Positions 1 to 8,855 of a DNA stretch of 64,000 nucleotides are shown here, one piece after another. A model generated the notes under the pieces. That model was not told where the DNA came from. It saw only the letters and a list, made by a program, of their open reading frames with translations, and made no database searches. Numbering within the stretch: position 1 is the stretch's first letter; every line of letters begins with the position of its first letter. Origin of the DNA: JANXQG01 sp963775975 (lineage in GTDB: Bacteria; Planctomycetota; Planctomycetia; Pirellulales; Thermoguttaceae); the NCBI GenBank assembly GCA_963775975.1, contig CAVZKX010000001.1:868001-932000 (forward strand), read 5' to 3'. The position numbers were made by a program, and so were the translations under genes.

Positions 1-443
1 CGGCCGACGGCTCGTTCGATCTCTTGGTTCGCAAATGCCTGGGCACGTTCAAGCCGCATTTTCAACGGCTGAGCTACCACGTGAACGTGGAAACTAACGC
101 TGCCGGCGAAATTCGCACTGAGGCGACGGTAAAGATTCGCGTCGGCGACCAAGTCTTGCACGAGGTGGCCGAGGGCGACGGCCCGGTGAACGCTTTGGAT
201 GCGGCCATGCGCAAGGCCCTGAACGGCCATTTCCCCGGCTTGAAAAAGCTGCACCTGGTCGATTACAAAGTCCGCGTCATCAACTCCGAAGCCGCCACGG
301 CGGCAGGCGTCCGCGTAGTCATCGAGAGCCAGGACGAGACCGACGTGTGGGGAACGGTCGGCGTCAGCGAGAACGTGATCGAAGCAAGTTGGATCGCGCT
401 GGTGGATAGTTTTGAGTATAAGTTGTGGAAGGATGAGAAATGA
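1..443 (+). CDS. cimA: (R)-citramalate synthase, C-terminal part (5' end outside window)
   Basis: The reading frame is open from base 3 and starts mid-protein with ADGSFDLLVRKCLG. The visible ~146 residues are the regulatory domain shared by isopropylmalate and citramalate synthases. The run VRVVIESQDE, then WGTVGVSENVIEASW and the ending ALVDSFEYKL, is the version I associate with CimA rather than LeuA. CimA condenses pyruvate and acetyl-CoA into citramalate, a threonine-independent start to isoleucine synthesis, in the cytoplasm. The catalytic TIM barrel lies upstream of the window, so the CimA versus LeuA choice rests on the C-terminal domain only. The stop codon abuts a palindromic repeat. 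Confidence 0.85.
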   Translation, partial: ADGSFDLLVRKCLGTFKPHFQRLSYHVNVETNAAGEIRTEATVKIRVGDQVLHEVAEGDGPVNALDAAMRKALNGHFPGLKKLHLVDYKVRVINSEAATAAGVRVVIESQDETDVWGTVGVSENVIEASWIALVDSFEYKLWKDEK

Positions 444-481
444 TCCCCCTCTCCCTCCGGGAGAGGGCTGGGGAGAGGGTG
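444..481. repeat. GC-rich palindromic repeat (CCCTCTCCC/GGGAGAGGG family)
   Basis: The sequence directly after the cimA stop reads CCCTCTCCCTCCGGGAGAGGG followed by a second GGGGAGAGGGTG half. Related copies occur at 1290-1397, 30723-30757 and 63612-63655, so this is a dispersed family. It could form an RNA hairpin and help end transcription, but there is no T-run. Confidence 0.85.
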
Positions 482-505
482 CTTTGAAGCTTTATACGGC
501 ATGCG

Positions 506-872
506 ATGAACACTGACCGCCACATCCCAAACCCGCGCAACCGATCGTGCTCGCGACTTACGCGCCAACAGCACCTGGCCCGAGAAGGTCGTTTGGAGCA
601 TTGTTCGCGCCCACCGACTCGGCGGATTGAAGTTTCGCCGACAGCATCCGATCGGGCCCTACGTCGTCGATTTCTATTGTCGCGAGAAATCGCTTGTAAT
701 TGGGATTGATGGCGGCAGCCACGAGGACCGGGCGGCAGAAGATAGCGAGCGAACCGCATACTTGGAACGGCAAGGCTTGCGAGTGTACCGCATTACGAAT
801 CAAGATGTGATGAGCGATAAGGAAGCAGTGGCAATCGGAATTGCGAGGGCGGCGGGAGTGAGAATTGAGTAG
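506..872 (+). pseudogene. DUF559-family (Vsr/PD-(D/E)XK-like) endonuclease-domain protein, start damaged
   Basis: Residues encoded from about 549 to 872 (ARDLRANSTWPEKVVW, then LGGLKFRRQHPIGPYVVDFYC and a DGGSH block, then YLERQGLRVYRITNQDV) match the layout of DUF559 proteins, small restriction-like nuclease folds. The frame has no ATG after an in-frame stop at 507. An ATG at 506 lies in another frame, and a one-base shift near 541-548 would join them, so the gene is either frameshifted or uses a rare start. The usual acidic residue before the DG-H block (commonly VIELDG) is glycine here (VIGIDGG), which may remove activity. The family function is not firmly known. Confidence 0.6.
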
Positions 873-911
873 CACGGTTCTGATGGTGACGTGCGCTGCA
901 AGGATAAAAAG

Positions 912-1221
912 ATGGGCGTCGAGGTTTACTGGCAAGACGAAAATGGATCGGTGATAGCGTCCGTTCCAGATAGTTGTGGTCGGCTTGCCGCATTGTTACG
1001 AGGATTGAATTTCAAAGAACTCGAAATGTATGGCCTATATCGATCCGTATGGAGATACGGTTTTCAATCAGGCGCAGATTTCAGTGCTAATTGAAGAACT
1101 GAATGAATTGTCGAGATCAACTTCGTCGCTCGAAACGCAAGAGCACGTCGATTGTGTCCTTGAGGTAGCTCGTAGCGCCATAGGCACTCCACACACGTAC
1201 ATGAAGTTCGTCGGTGATTAA
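912..1221 (+). pseudogene. Small conserved protein of unknown function, split by a frameshift
   Basis: ATG at 912 follows an AAGGA motif and opens MGVEVYWQDENGSVIASVPDSC. About residue 38 the meaningful frame switches: from 1030 the text continues with YIDPYGDTVFNQAQ and ends HTYMKFVGD at 1221. The halves read as one ~100-residue protein, with an extra base (or two missing) around 1025-1031. I recognise the overall pattern as a small soluble family seen in Planctomycetota and Actinobacteria but know no function. It is either a recent pseudogene or an assembly indel. Confidence 0.6.
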
Positions 1222-1289
1222 ACATCGAATAACCGTCTTTCGCCGATCCGTGGAGCAATACAAGGATCTGGACGGTTAACTTTCGCTCG

Positions 1290-1397
1290 ACGCGACCTCT
1301 CGCCGGCCTTCTCCCAGAGGGAGAGGGGACCAAGATTGACAACCGAACCCTAACACAACACACCCTCTCCCCGGCCCTCTCCCGGAGGGAGAGGGGG
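1290..1397. repeat. Two tandem GC-rich palindromic repeats upstream of valS
   Basis: Two copies of the CCCTCTCCC/GGGAGAGGG family lie here, around 1291-1330 and 1361-1396. Each holds a CTCTCCC half and a GGGAGAGG half. They sit in the valS leader, and the second ends about 10 bases before the valS ATG, so it could also affect translation of valS. Confidence 0.8.
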
Positions 1398-1406
1398 ACA
1401 TGACAC

Positions 1407-4400
1407 ATGCAAGACCTCCCAACGCAATACAATCCCTCCGCCGCTCAAGCCCGCTGGTACAAGTTCTGGGAATCCAACGGCTATTTTCATAGCGAGCCGG
1501 ACCCGGCCAAGAGGCCCTATACAATCGTCATCCCGCCGCCCAACGTCACCGGGTGCTGCACCTGGGCCATGCCTTGAACAACACGCTGCAAGACATCCTC
1601 ATCCGCCAGAAGCGGATGCAAGGCTACGCCACGCTCTGGATGCCCGGCACCGACCACGCGGGCATTGCCACGCAGGCGGTCGTAGAACGACGATTGCTTC
1701 AAGAAGAAAAGCTCAGCCGCCACGAGCTTGGCCGCGAGGGGCTCGTCGAGCGGATCTGGCAATGGAAGAACGATTATGAGAAGCGGATTCTCGGCCAGCT
1801 CAAAGAGATGGGCTGCTCCTGTGACTGGGAGCGGACCCGCTTCACGCTCGATCCGCAGTGTGCCCGAGCCGTGCGACATACGTTCTTCAAAATGTTCCGC
1901 GACCGGCTCATCTACCGCGGCAAGCGGCTGGTGAACTGGGACACGATGCTGCAAACGGCAGTCAGCGACGACGAGGTTTTTCATGAGACCGTCAAAGGCA
2001 ACTTCTGGTACTTCCGCTATCCGGTGATCGGTCCCAAACCGGGCGAGCCGAGCCATGTGATGATCGCCACCACGCGGCCCGAAACGATGCTCGGCGATTC
2101 GGCGGTGGCCGTGCATCCGGAGCCGGCTGCGGCGCTCAATAAAGCGGAGGCGGATTTGAGAGCGCGGCTGGAAGCGGCGTCGGCCAAGGAGAAGCCGGAG
2201 TTGCAGAAGCAGATCGACGACCTCCAGGAGCGCCGCCGCACGATGCTTGGCGAGCTGGAAACATTGGCCCGCATGGCCCGCGACGGCCGCAAGGTATGGC
2301 TGCCGCTCGTAGACCGCGAGATTCCGCTGGTGGCCGATGTTTGGGCCAAGCCCGAACTTGGCACCGGCTGCGTAAAGATCACGCCCGCCCACGATCCGAA
2401 CGACTACGAAGTCGGCCTGCGGCAGAAGCTGCCGATGATCAGCATCCTAAACTTCGATGGCACTCTCAACGAAAACGCTGGGCGATACAAGGGCCTCACG
2501 ATGCAAAAGGCGCGGCTGGCCGTGCTTGCCGATCTGGAGGCGCAGGGCCTCGTGGCGAAGACCGAGGACCGCGAGATCGAACTTGCCCACAGTGACCGCT
2601 CGAAGACGCCGATTGAGCCTCTCTTGGCCGATCAGTGGTTTGTGAAGATGGATCATCTCGCGCAGACCGCGATGGATGCCGTGACCGACGGCCGCGTGCA
2701 GATTACGCCGGAGCGCTACGCGAAGAGCTATCTCGACTGGCTCGGCGAAAAACGCGATTGGCCGGTGAGCCGGCAATTGTGGTGGGGACACCAGATTCCT
2801 GTATGGACGGTGACCTGGACGGTGACGAGTGACCCAGCGAGGGACGATCTTGAAAGCCTGTCACAGCAAGAGCAAGAACTTGGCACATTATTGGAGAAGT
2901 GGAAGAGTGAAGGGCGAGTTTGCACGGTCCTCGATCATAATCTCTATATCTGCGTGCGCGATGTTGATGAGGAAATCGAAAGTCAACTTGACCGATTCAG
3001 CTTCCTAAAAAGGGAGCAGGATGTGCTCGACACATGGTTCAGCTCCGCCCTTTGGCCCCATTCGACACTCGGCTGGCCGGAACAAACTCCTGAGTTGGCG
3101 TATTACTATCCCACAAGCGTGCTCGTCACAAATCGCGACATCATTACGCTTTGGGTCGCGCGGATGGTGATCACCGGCCTGTATAACATGGGCGAGATTC
3201 CATTCCATGAAGTGAACATCCATCCCACGATTCTCGACGGCTACGGCGAGCGGATGTCGAAATCCAAGGGCAACGGAGTCGATCCGCTGGACGTGATCGA
3301 GAAGTTCGGGGCCGATGCCCTGCGATTTGGACTGGCCTATCTCACGACCGAGACGCAAGACATCCGCATGCCGGTCGAGTTCGAGTGTCCGCATTGCGAA
3401 AAACTAATCGAGCAGACGAAACAGAACCGGGTTCTCCCACGTGTGAAGTGCAAGCATTGCGGTGAGGAGTTTTCCACGCAGTGGGCCGATAAGGAGGCCG
3501 ACAAGGCCCTGCCCCGCGGGGCCGTGGTGAGCGAGCGTTTCGAAATCGGCCGCAACTTCTGCAACAAGCTTTGGAACGCCGCGCGGTTTGCCCTGATGAA
3601 TTTCGAGGGCTACGTGCCCGTCACAGTGGCCGACGCGGAACTGCTCGTCGAAGATCGCTGGATTCTCAGCCGGCTGGCAACGGTCACGCAAGAAACGGCG
3701 CATGCCCTGGCGGAGTATCGCTATGCTGACGCAGCAAAATCCCTTTATGGTTTCGCCTGGGACGAGTTTTGCAGCTTCTACGTCGAGATGGTAAAACCGC
3801 GGTTGGGCGATCCCGCCTTGCGGCCGACGGCACAGCGGGTGTTGGCGCACGTGCTCGACACGCTCTTGCGGCTTTTGCACCCGATGGTTCCGTTCGTGAC
3901 CGAGGAGATTTGGCAACTTCTTGCCGAAGTAGCACCGCAGCGAGGAATCGACAAGCTGGCGAATCCGGCTGAAAGCATTATGATCGCGCCGTGGCCTGAA
4001 GCCGACACGAAGCGGCAGGATGCCGAAATCGAGTCGCGCTTTGCTCGGTTCCAGGAAGTGCTTCGCGCGGTCCTCAACATTCGCAAGCGGCAGAACGTGG
4101 CGCAGGTCAAGGAGGTCCGATTCTCGGTCCGTTGCGACGCAGCCACGGCCGATCTTCTGCGACCTATGCAAGCTTCCTTCATAAAAATGGCCAACGCCCG
4201 TCCGACGGGCTTGGGCCCAGAGATCGCACCGTCAATGCAGTCGGCAAACGTGGCGCTTTCCGGCATGGAAGTCTTCGTCGACCTGGCCGGATTGATTGAC
4301 GTTGGCGCGGAAGTCGCGCGAAATCGGCAAGAGGAAGTCCGGTTGGAAGGCCTGATTGCCGCCAAGCAGAAGAAGCTTGAAAACGCCAACTTCGTCGAGC

Positions 4401-4510
4401 GCGCTCCGGCAGCAGTTGTGCAAGGCGAGCGTGCCGCGCTGAAGGATTTGGAGGATCAACTCGCCGCGGCGAGAGCGGTCATCGAGCGATTGAAGAATAC
4501 GTCAGCATAG
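1407..4510 (+). CDS. valS: Valyl-tRNA synthetase, interrupted by an apparent 1-base deletion in the HIGH-motif region
   Basis: The enzyme charges tRNA-Val in the cytoplasm and is essential. ATG at 1407 opens MQDLPTQYNPSAAQARWYKFW, the expected class I ValRS N-terminus. At 1548-1553 the sequence reads ACCGGGTG where ACC GGN GTG is needed, so one base is missing exactly in VTGVLHLGHA (the HIGH motif). From GTG 1553 the frame stays open to 4510. An editing domain with GTGCVKITPAHDPNDYEVG, the KMSKS motif (RMSKSKG) and a C-terminal coiled-coil arm are all present, total ~1034 residues. After KMSKS there is an inserted zinc ribbon (CPHC, ~20 residues, CKHC). An essential gene cannot be dead, so an assembly indel is likely unless a second copy exists. 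Confidence 0.95.
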
Positions 4511-4519
4511 AAAGCACTT

Positions 4520-4622
4520 GTTCCCACGCTCTGCGTGGGAACACGCCGGTCGCTCGGCGGCCACGCAACCGGTACGGGGCCGCAGAGCGGCCACCAGTGC
4601 GTTCCCACGGGAGCGTGGGAAC
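4520..4622. repeat. Pair of GTTCCCACG palindromes after valS
   Basis: The first hairpin at 4520-4542 has arms GTTCCCACGC and GCGTGGGAAC with a 3-base loop. The second at 4601-4622 is GTTCCCACG and CGTGGGAAC. The GC-rich stretch between them also contains half-palindromes. They separate the convergent valS and DUF6800-like genes and may act as a bidirectional transcription end. Confidence 0.8.
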
Positions 4623-4634
4623 GAGTTGGGGCGG

Positions 4635-4823
4635 TTACCGCTTCTTTCCCAAATCCCAATTCTGAATCAGCACTTCGCAGCCGGGCGTCAGGCCGCGGAT
4701 CTTCTCGGCGATGACCGTCTTTTCAGAAACCGTGGCTTTGACCAGCTTCCGGGCAAACACTTTGAGTTTCTTCTTGCGATGACGACGCCGCTTGAGCTCT
4801 TGTTTCCGCTCGCTGAGTGACAC
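4635..4823 (-). CDS. DUF6800-like basic miniprotein
   Basis: This encodes a 62-residue, strongly basic protein: a VSLSERKQELKRRRHRKKK N-terminus, a central KATVSEKTVIAEKIRGLTPG block and the tail IQNWDLGKK. The pattern matches small planctomycete DUF6800 proteins, whose role is unknown to me. The basic first third suggests nucleic-acid or ribosome contact, which is inference only. I chose GTG at 4823 because AAGGAG lies 9 bases upstream. A longer frame with an ATG at 4952 lacks such a site. Confidence 0.7.
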   Translation of the reverse strand: MSLSERKQELKRRRHRKKKLKVFARKLVKATVSEKTVIAEKIRGLTPGCEVLIQNWDLGKKR

Positions 4824-5006
4824 GTTGGTTGGCTCCTTAGTCAAAAGACCGGTTTCAATGATAATTGCCGCCATCGACAAACGTCTGTTTCTACCACAAT
4901 CGTACGAAACCGTCAACGGCACGAAGCTCCGTGCTTGGCGAGTGGTATCCATTGGCGGCGGCGGCTATGAAATCGCGTGTCAACGCCGCGCAAGTTCGCC
5001 GCGCTG

Positions 5007-5035
5007 TTGACTTTACGATCGTGCGGGGATATGAC
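5007..5035 (+). promoter_or_regulatory. Possible sigma-70-type promoter for the beta-propeller pair
   Basis: TTGACT is followed after 17 bases by TATGAC, about 45 bases before the first possible start codon of the downstream gene. Match and spacing are good for a housekeeping promoter, but planctomycete promoters are poorly defined. Confidence 0.4.
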
Positions 5036-5079
5036 ATAAGAAGCCTGGGCCGTGGTCTTTTTGGCACATTTCCACACGT

Positions 5080-6159
5080 TTGCTTGTGAATCGAAACCAA
5101 ACCATTTTGATCGTCTCTGCGTCGGCTGTCGTGACTGTCGTCATCGCAGTTCTCGCCGGCAATGCCGCGCTGACTGCTTGGCGCGGCGCGGGCCATTTAG
5201 ATCAACCGTCGACCAATCCCGCCCCCGAGCCCTGTGACGAGCAGGCGGCGCTCAAAGCGGCCGAAGCGATCGCACCGGCGATGATCGGCTACCACGAAAC
5301 CGATGGATTTAAGGTTCCCTTCCGCGAGCCGCGTGCCTTGGCCGTCGATAACGAAGACCGAATCTATATTGCTGGCGACCGCGGCGTCGAGATATTCTCA
5401 AGTGATGGGCAGAAGCTTTCCGAAATCGCGGTCAAAAGCGAACCACGCTGCCTGGTCGTCGGCAGCCGCGAGCGCGGTACGCCGGGTCATATTTACGTCG
5501 GCATGAAAGAGCATGTCGAGGTATTCGATCCTAAAGGTGAACGCGTCGCGATTTGGCCGCAACGCAAGGATGCATTCTTCACTTCGATCACGGTCAGCGA
5601 TTATGAAGTCTGGGTTGCCGACGCCGGCAATCACGTCGTCTGGTGCTACGATCTTCAAGGCAAGCCGCTTGCGCCGCTCGGCACAACTGGTTCAACGTCG
5701 GGCGGTACGGAGTTTGCCGTCACCAATCACTATTTCGACGCGGTGGTAGGACGCGACGAATTGCTCTATGTCACCAATCCGGCGTTGCTGCGCGTGGAAG
5801 CCTACACGCGGAATGGCGACCGGGAAGCGATTTGGGGCAAGGGTTCGCCGGCGGTCGCCGATTTCTTCGGCTGCAGCAATCCGGTTCACCTTGCGGTGCT
5901 GCCCGACGGCAACTTCGTCACCGCCGAAACCGGCATCCCGCGGGTGAAGATCTATTCGCGGCGCGGCGAGTTTCAAACAGTAGTCGCTGGCCCGTCGCAG
6001 TTAGGTGAGACGCCTGCCGCAGTTGCCGGCGACCGCAAGGGGCGCGTGTTGGTGCTGGACGGTCGCGCGGCGAAAGTGCGGGTGTTCGAGAAGAAGCCCG
6101 ATGTTAAGAAGTCAAACAGCGGCGGCGAAGGCCCCGATAGAAAAAAAGAACCCAAATGA
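5080..6159 (+). CDS. Membrane-anchored NHL-type beta-propeller protein
   Basis: The ~358-residue protein begins with a hydrophobic anchor (ILIVSASAVVTVVIAVLAG, residues 9-27) followed by a Pro-rich linker and repeated propeller strands: REPRALAVDNEDRIYIAGDRGVEIF, then SITVSDYEVWVADAGNHVVWCYD, NPVHLAVLPDGNFVTAETG and GDRKGRVLVLDGRAAKVRVF. This is the NHL/SMP-30-like six-bladed layout, facing the periplasm or cell exterior. The tail is charged and Lys-rich. The start is TTG 5080 or GTG 5086; neither has a clear ribosome site. Its stop overlaps the next gene's ATG (ATGA), implying coupling with the PQQ-type propeller gene. Substrate or partner cannot be inferred. Confidence 0.85.
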   Translation: MLVNRNQTILIVSASAVVTVVIAVLAGNAALTAWRGAGHLDQPSTNPAPEPCDEQAALKAAEAIAPAMIGYHETDGFKVPFREPRALAVDNEDRIYIAGDRGVEIFSSDGQKLSEIAVKSEPRCLVVGSRERGTPGHIYVGMKEHVEVFDPKGERVAIWPQRKDAFFTSITVSDYEVWVADAGNHVVWCYDLQGKPLAPLGTTGSTSGGTEFAVTNHYFDAVVGRDELLYVTNPALLRVEAYTRNGDREAIWGKGSPAVADFFGCSNPVHLAVLPDGNFVTAETGIPRVKIYSRRGEFQTVVAGPSQLGETPAAVAGDRKGRVLVLDGRAAKVRVFEKKPDVKKSNSGGEGPDRKKEPK

Positions 6160-7490
6160 GCAATGCAACGTTGATCTGCGATTCCACATTTCGGCGAGCC
6201 AAGCGAACGGCCATCGTTGCGGCGGCACTTTCCGCCTTCGTGATAACCGCAGTCGGCGCGTCGACTGCGGCCGCGCCGCTCTCGCTCTCCGCCGAGGAGC
6301 TAGCCCATTCCTGGCCCTGTTTTCGCGGTCCCGGCGGCAGCGGCATTTCGCCGTACGCGAACGTGCCCGACGACTGGGACGGGCAATCGGGAAAGAACAT
6401 CCTCTGGAAATCGCCCATTCCGCTGCCCGGCAACAGTTCGCCGGTGATCGTCGCGGGCCGAATCTTTCTCACCGGCGCGGACGAAAAGCAACGGCAAGTC
6501 TATTGTTTCGACGCGGCCAGCGGTAAGAAACTCTGGCAGGCCGAGGTGCCCTCCACGCCCGAGAGCAACAAGCTGGAGCTCACGGACAGCCAGCGTGAGG
6601 CGCCTGGCTTCGCGGCCCCGACGATGGCCACGAATGGCCGCTACGTCGCCGCCATTTTCGCCAACGGCGACCTGGCCGCATTTGATCTGGATGGCAAGCT
6701 TACCTGGTCGAAGAGCCTGGGTGTGCCGGAAAACTCCTATGGCCACGCGGCGTCGCTGGCGAGCTACAAGGACCTGCTGATTGTGCCCTTCGATCAAGCC
6801 ATCGCGAAGAAAAAGAAATCGAAGATTCACGCTTTCGACTTTGCCAGCGGTCGCGAGGTCTGGAAGCAAGACCGGCCGGTGCGGAGTTCGTGGACGTCGC
6901 CGATCGTGGTCCATGCCGGAAATCGCGATCAGTTGGTGACAGCCGCCGACCCCTGGGTGATCGCCTACAACCCGGCCGATGGCAAGGAGCTGTGGCGGGT
7001 GAAAACGGACCCCGGCGACGTTGCGCCGTCGCCCGTTGCGGTTGGCGACACCGTGGTTGCCATCGTCGACGACAACTCGCCCTTCCGCACGATCCGCGCC
7101 GACGGCAGCGGAGATGTCACCAGTACGCACGTGCTTTGGACGGCCTCCGATAACACGCCCGCCATTTGCAGTCCGCTGGCGACCGACGAGTTCGTTTTCG
7201 TCCAGACCTCCGAAGGCAAGCTTACTTGCTACGATATGAAAAAAGGCGATAAGCTCTGGGAAGAGGATCTCGGCGAGTTTCCGTGCAAGTCGTCGCTTGC
7301 GATGGTCGGCAATCAACTCTACGTGTTCGGTGAGTCCGGCAAGTGTTGGATCTTGGCCCCGTCGCGCTCCGGCGTGAAGCGAGTGAGGCAGACCGACCTA
7401 GGCGAAGGATGCCTCACCTGTCCCGCCTTCCAGGACGGCCGAATGTATGTCCGCGGGGCGAAGGACCTGATCTGCATCGGGCGGAAGTAA
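6156..7490 (+). CDS. Secreted PQQ-like (WD40-type) beta-propeller protein
   Basis: This 444-residue protein has an N-terminal export segment (TAIVAAALSAFVITAVGASTAAA, residues ~19-41) and the planctomycete-typical block WPCFRGPGGSGISPYANVP. Repeats of the PQQ-binding-like propeller type follow, such as VYCFDAASGKKLWQAEV, KIHAFDFASGREVWKQ, WVIAYNPADGKELWRV, LTCYDMKKGDKLWEEDLG and the ending MYVRGAKDLICIGRK. The fold resembles BamB and PQQ dehydrogenases, but no quinoprotein active-site residues can be assigned, so it is a structural propeller call. It is translationally coupled to the upstream NHL protein. Confidence 0.9.
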   Translation: MSNATLICDSTFRRAKRTAIVAAALSAFVITAVGASTAAAPLSLSAEELAHSWPCFRGPGGSGISPYANVPDDWDGQSGKNILWKSPIPLPGNSSPVIVAGRIFLTGADEKQRQVYCFDAASGKKLWQAEVPSTPESNKLELTDSQREAPGFAAPTMATNGRYVAAIFANGDLAAFDLDGKLTWSKSLGVPENSYGHAASLASYKDLLIVPFDQAIAKKKKSKIHAFDFASGREVWKQDRPVRSSWTSPIVVHAGNRDQLVTAADPWVIAYNPADGKELWRVKTDPGDVAPSPVAVGDTVVAIVDDNSPFRTIRADGSGDVTSTHVLWTASDNTPAICSPLATDEFVFVQTSEGKLTCYDMKKGDKLWEEDLGEFPCKSSLAMVGNQLYVFGESGKCWILAPSRSGVKRVRQTDLGEGCLTCPAFQDGRMYVRGAKDLICIGRK

Positions 7491-7518
7491 TTCACTTCGG
7501 GCTTGCAAAAGAATAACC

Positions 7519-7580
7519 TGTAGGATGGACCTCCGAGTCCGTCCCATATTTCGTGGACGGACTCGGAGGTCCATCCTACA
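7519..7580. repeat. Perfect 26-bp inverted repeat (GGACGGACTCGGAGGTCC family)
   Basis: Two 26-base arms match exactly as inverted copies, at 7519-7544 and 7555-7580, around a 10-base loop. The core GGACCTCCGAGTCCGTCC also occurs at 24068-24110 inside a coding region, so it is a mobile palindromic element. Here it may serve as a hairpin terminator of the propeller pair. Confidence 0.95.
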
Positions 7581-7631
7581 AATTCATCAACTTGTTATTT
7601 TACAAGCCATTAGCCAACAGGAGGCCGGTCA

Positions 7632-8552
7632 ATGGCACCGCAAATTGCACCGTGGCTCGCTATGCTTGCCGCCATTTCCGCCGGTCCGGATGTCGGCCGC
7701 GCGACCAACGAAAAACTTCCCGCCCCGTTCGATAAGCTTTTACCGCTGCACACAAAGCTCGGCCCGCCACAGCCGGGCGAATGGCTCGCGGAGCACAAGG
7801 AGCCGGGCCAGAACTATGCGGAATACCTTCGCGGCAACCCGATCCGCGCCGACGGCCGTCGACGTGTGATCTACGTACAACCGCTCGGAGAATTCGATCT
7901 AGTCCAGAAAAAAGTCCTTGACCGAACGGCCGAGTTCCTGGGCATCTACTTTCAATTGCCAGTAATGACGCGCGAGGGACTTTCGTTGAATGTCATTCCC
8001 GCATCGGCACGACGCGATCATCCCACGTGGCATGTCAAGCAGATCCTTTCAACTTACGTACTGGAGAACGTATTGCAGCCGCGGCTTCCCGACGACGCCT
8101 GCGCCTATATCGCGCTGACAACTTCGGATCTTTGGCCCGGCGAAGGCTGGAACTTCGTCTTCGGCCAGGCCTCGCTCAGCGAGCGCGTGGGCGTGTGGTC
8201 GATCGCTCGAAATGGCGACCCGCACGGCAGCGGTCCACACGATGGCGACGCGGCCTTTCGCCTCTGCCTGTTGCGGACGCTTAAGACGGCGTCGCACGAG
8301 ACGGGCCACATGTTTTCCATGCAGCACTGCACGTTCTACGAGTGCAACATGTGCGGCAGCAACCATCGCGACGAAGCCGATCATCAGCCGCTTTGGCTCT
8401 GCCCGATCTGTCTAGCGAAGCTCTTCCACGCCACCGGGGCAGACCCGATCAAACGCTACAAGGCCCTCGCCGAATTCAGCAAACGCGAAGGATTGAAAAC
8501 GCAGCAGGATTTTTATGAGAAGTCACTTGCGGTGCTAAAGAATAACAAGTAA
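7632..8552 (+). CDS. amzA: Archaemetzincin-type zinc metallopeptidase
   Basis: The 306-residue protein carries the archaemetzincin signature HETGHMFSMQH, followed by C-x4-C-x2-C (CTFYECNMCGSN) and, 18 residues on, CPIC. These give the catalytic zinc plus a structural four-cysteine zinc site. It would cleave peptides near the N-terminus by family analogy. AGGAGG lies 8 bases before the ATG. A hydrophobic N-terminus (APQIAPWLAMLAAISAG) suggests export. It stands alone, preceded by a hairpin repeat and followed within 11 bases by a relic of an integrase gene, which makes it the last chromosomal gene before the integrated element. Confidence 0.9.
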   Translation: MAPQIAPWLAMLAAISAGPDVGRATNEKLPAPFDKLLPLHTKLGPPQPGEWLAEHKEPGQNYAEYLRGNPIRADGRRRVIYVQPLGEFDLVQKKVLDRTAEFLGIYFQLPVMTREGLSLNVIPASARRDHPTWHVKQILSTYVLENVLQPRLPDDACAYIALTTSDLWPGEGWNFVFGQASLSERVGVWSIARNGDPHGSGPHDGDAAFRLCLLRTLKTASHETGHMFSMQHCTFYECNMCGSNHRDEADHQPLWLCPICLAKLFHATGADPIKRYKALAEFSKREGLKTQQDFYEKSLAVLKNNK

Positions 8553-8562
8553 GTCGGGCAAT

Positions 8563-8610
8563 TCATCCGCAAGGCTTTTCGGCCGGCGTTTTTCTGATAA
8601 ACTTGGGCAT
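8563..8610 (-). pseudogene. 15-codon relic of a tyrosine-integrase gene start
   Basis: Bases 8573-8610 match 18077-18114, the first codons of the resident integrase gene, at 35 of 38 positions. Read on the minus strand they give MPKFIRKTPAEKP against MPKSIRKKTAEKP, then hit a stop. The relic sits immediately upstream of a partial tRNA-Ile2 copy, in the same position and orientation as the intact integrase relative to the full tRNA. This points to an earlier related element at the same site. Confidence 0.75.
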
Positions 8611-8627
8611 ATGGCAAAAGCCGTGTA

Positions 8628-8669
8628 TTCGGGCCCGTAGCTCAGTGGTTAGAGCAGGGGACTCATAAT
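8628..8669 (+). repeat. attL: 42-bp direct repeat carrying the 5' half of tRNA-Ile2
   Basis: TTC plus the first 39 bases of a tRNA-Ile2 gene are identical to 18225-18266. The copy includes the acceptor 5' strand, the D arm and the anticodon loop through CATAAT, then diverges into unrelated sequence, so it cannot give a working tRNA. It marks the left junction of the integrated element. Confidence 0.95.
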
Positions 8670-8771
8670 GCAAAACTCTGCCACTCTGGCAAGCTCTGAA
8701 AAACTCGTTTAATACCGTCTTTTACGGCATTTTCTTGCCTTGTTGCCAATGTTCATTATATGTGCCAAAAT

Positions 8772-8809
8772 GGGTGTAATTGCATGGTTACGGGTGTACG
8801 TACACCCGT
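8772..8809. promoter_or_regulatory. Left arm sites: GGGTGTAC repeats, possible integrase binding
   Basis: GGGTGTAA lies at 8772 and a perfect 20-base palindrome ACGGGTGTAC/GTACACCCGT at 8790-8809, about 120 bases inside the left junction. The same octamer GGGTGTAC is repeated three times at 18132-18160, about 65-95 bases inside the right junction, and twice within the integrase gene. Position at both ends suggests arm-type integrase or excisionase sites. Confidence 0.5.
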
Positions 8810-8855
8810 GATGGAATCTTTTTTGCCCCTCCAAAAATATCGACAGGAGGTTAGT

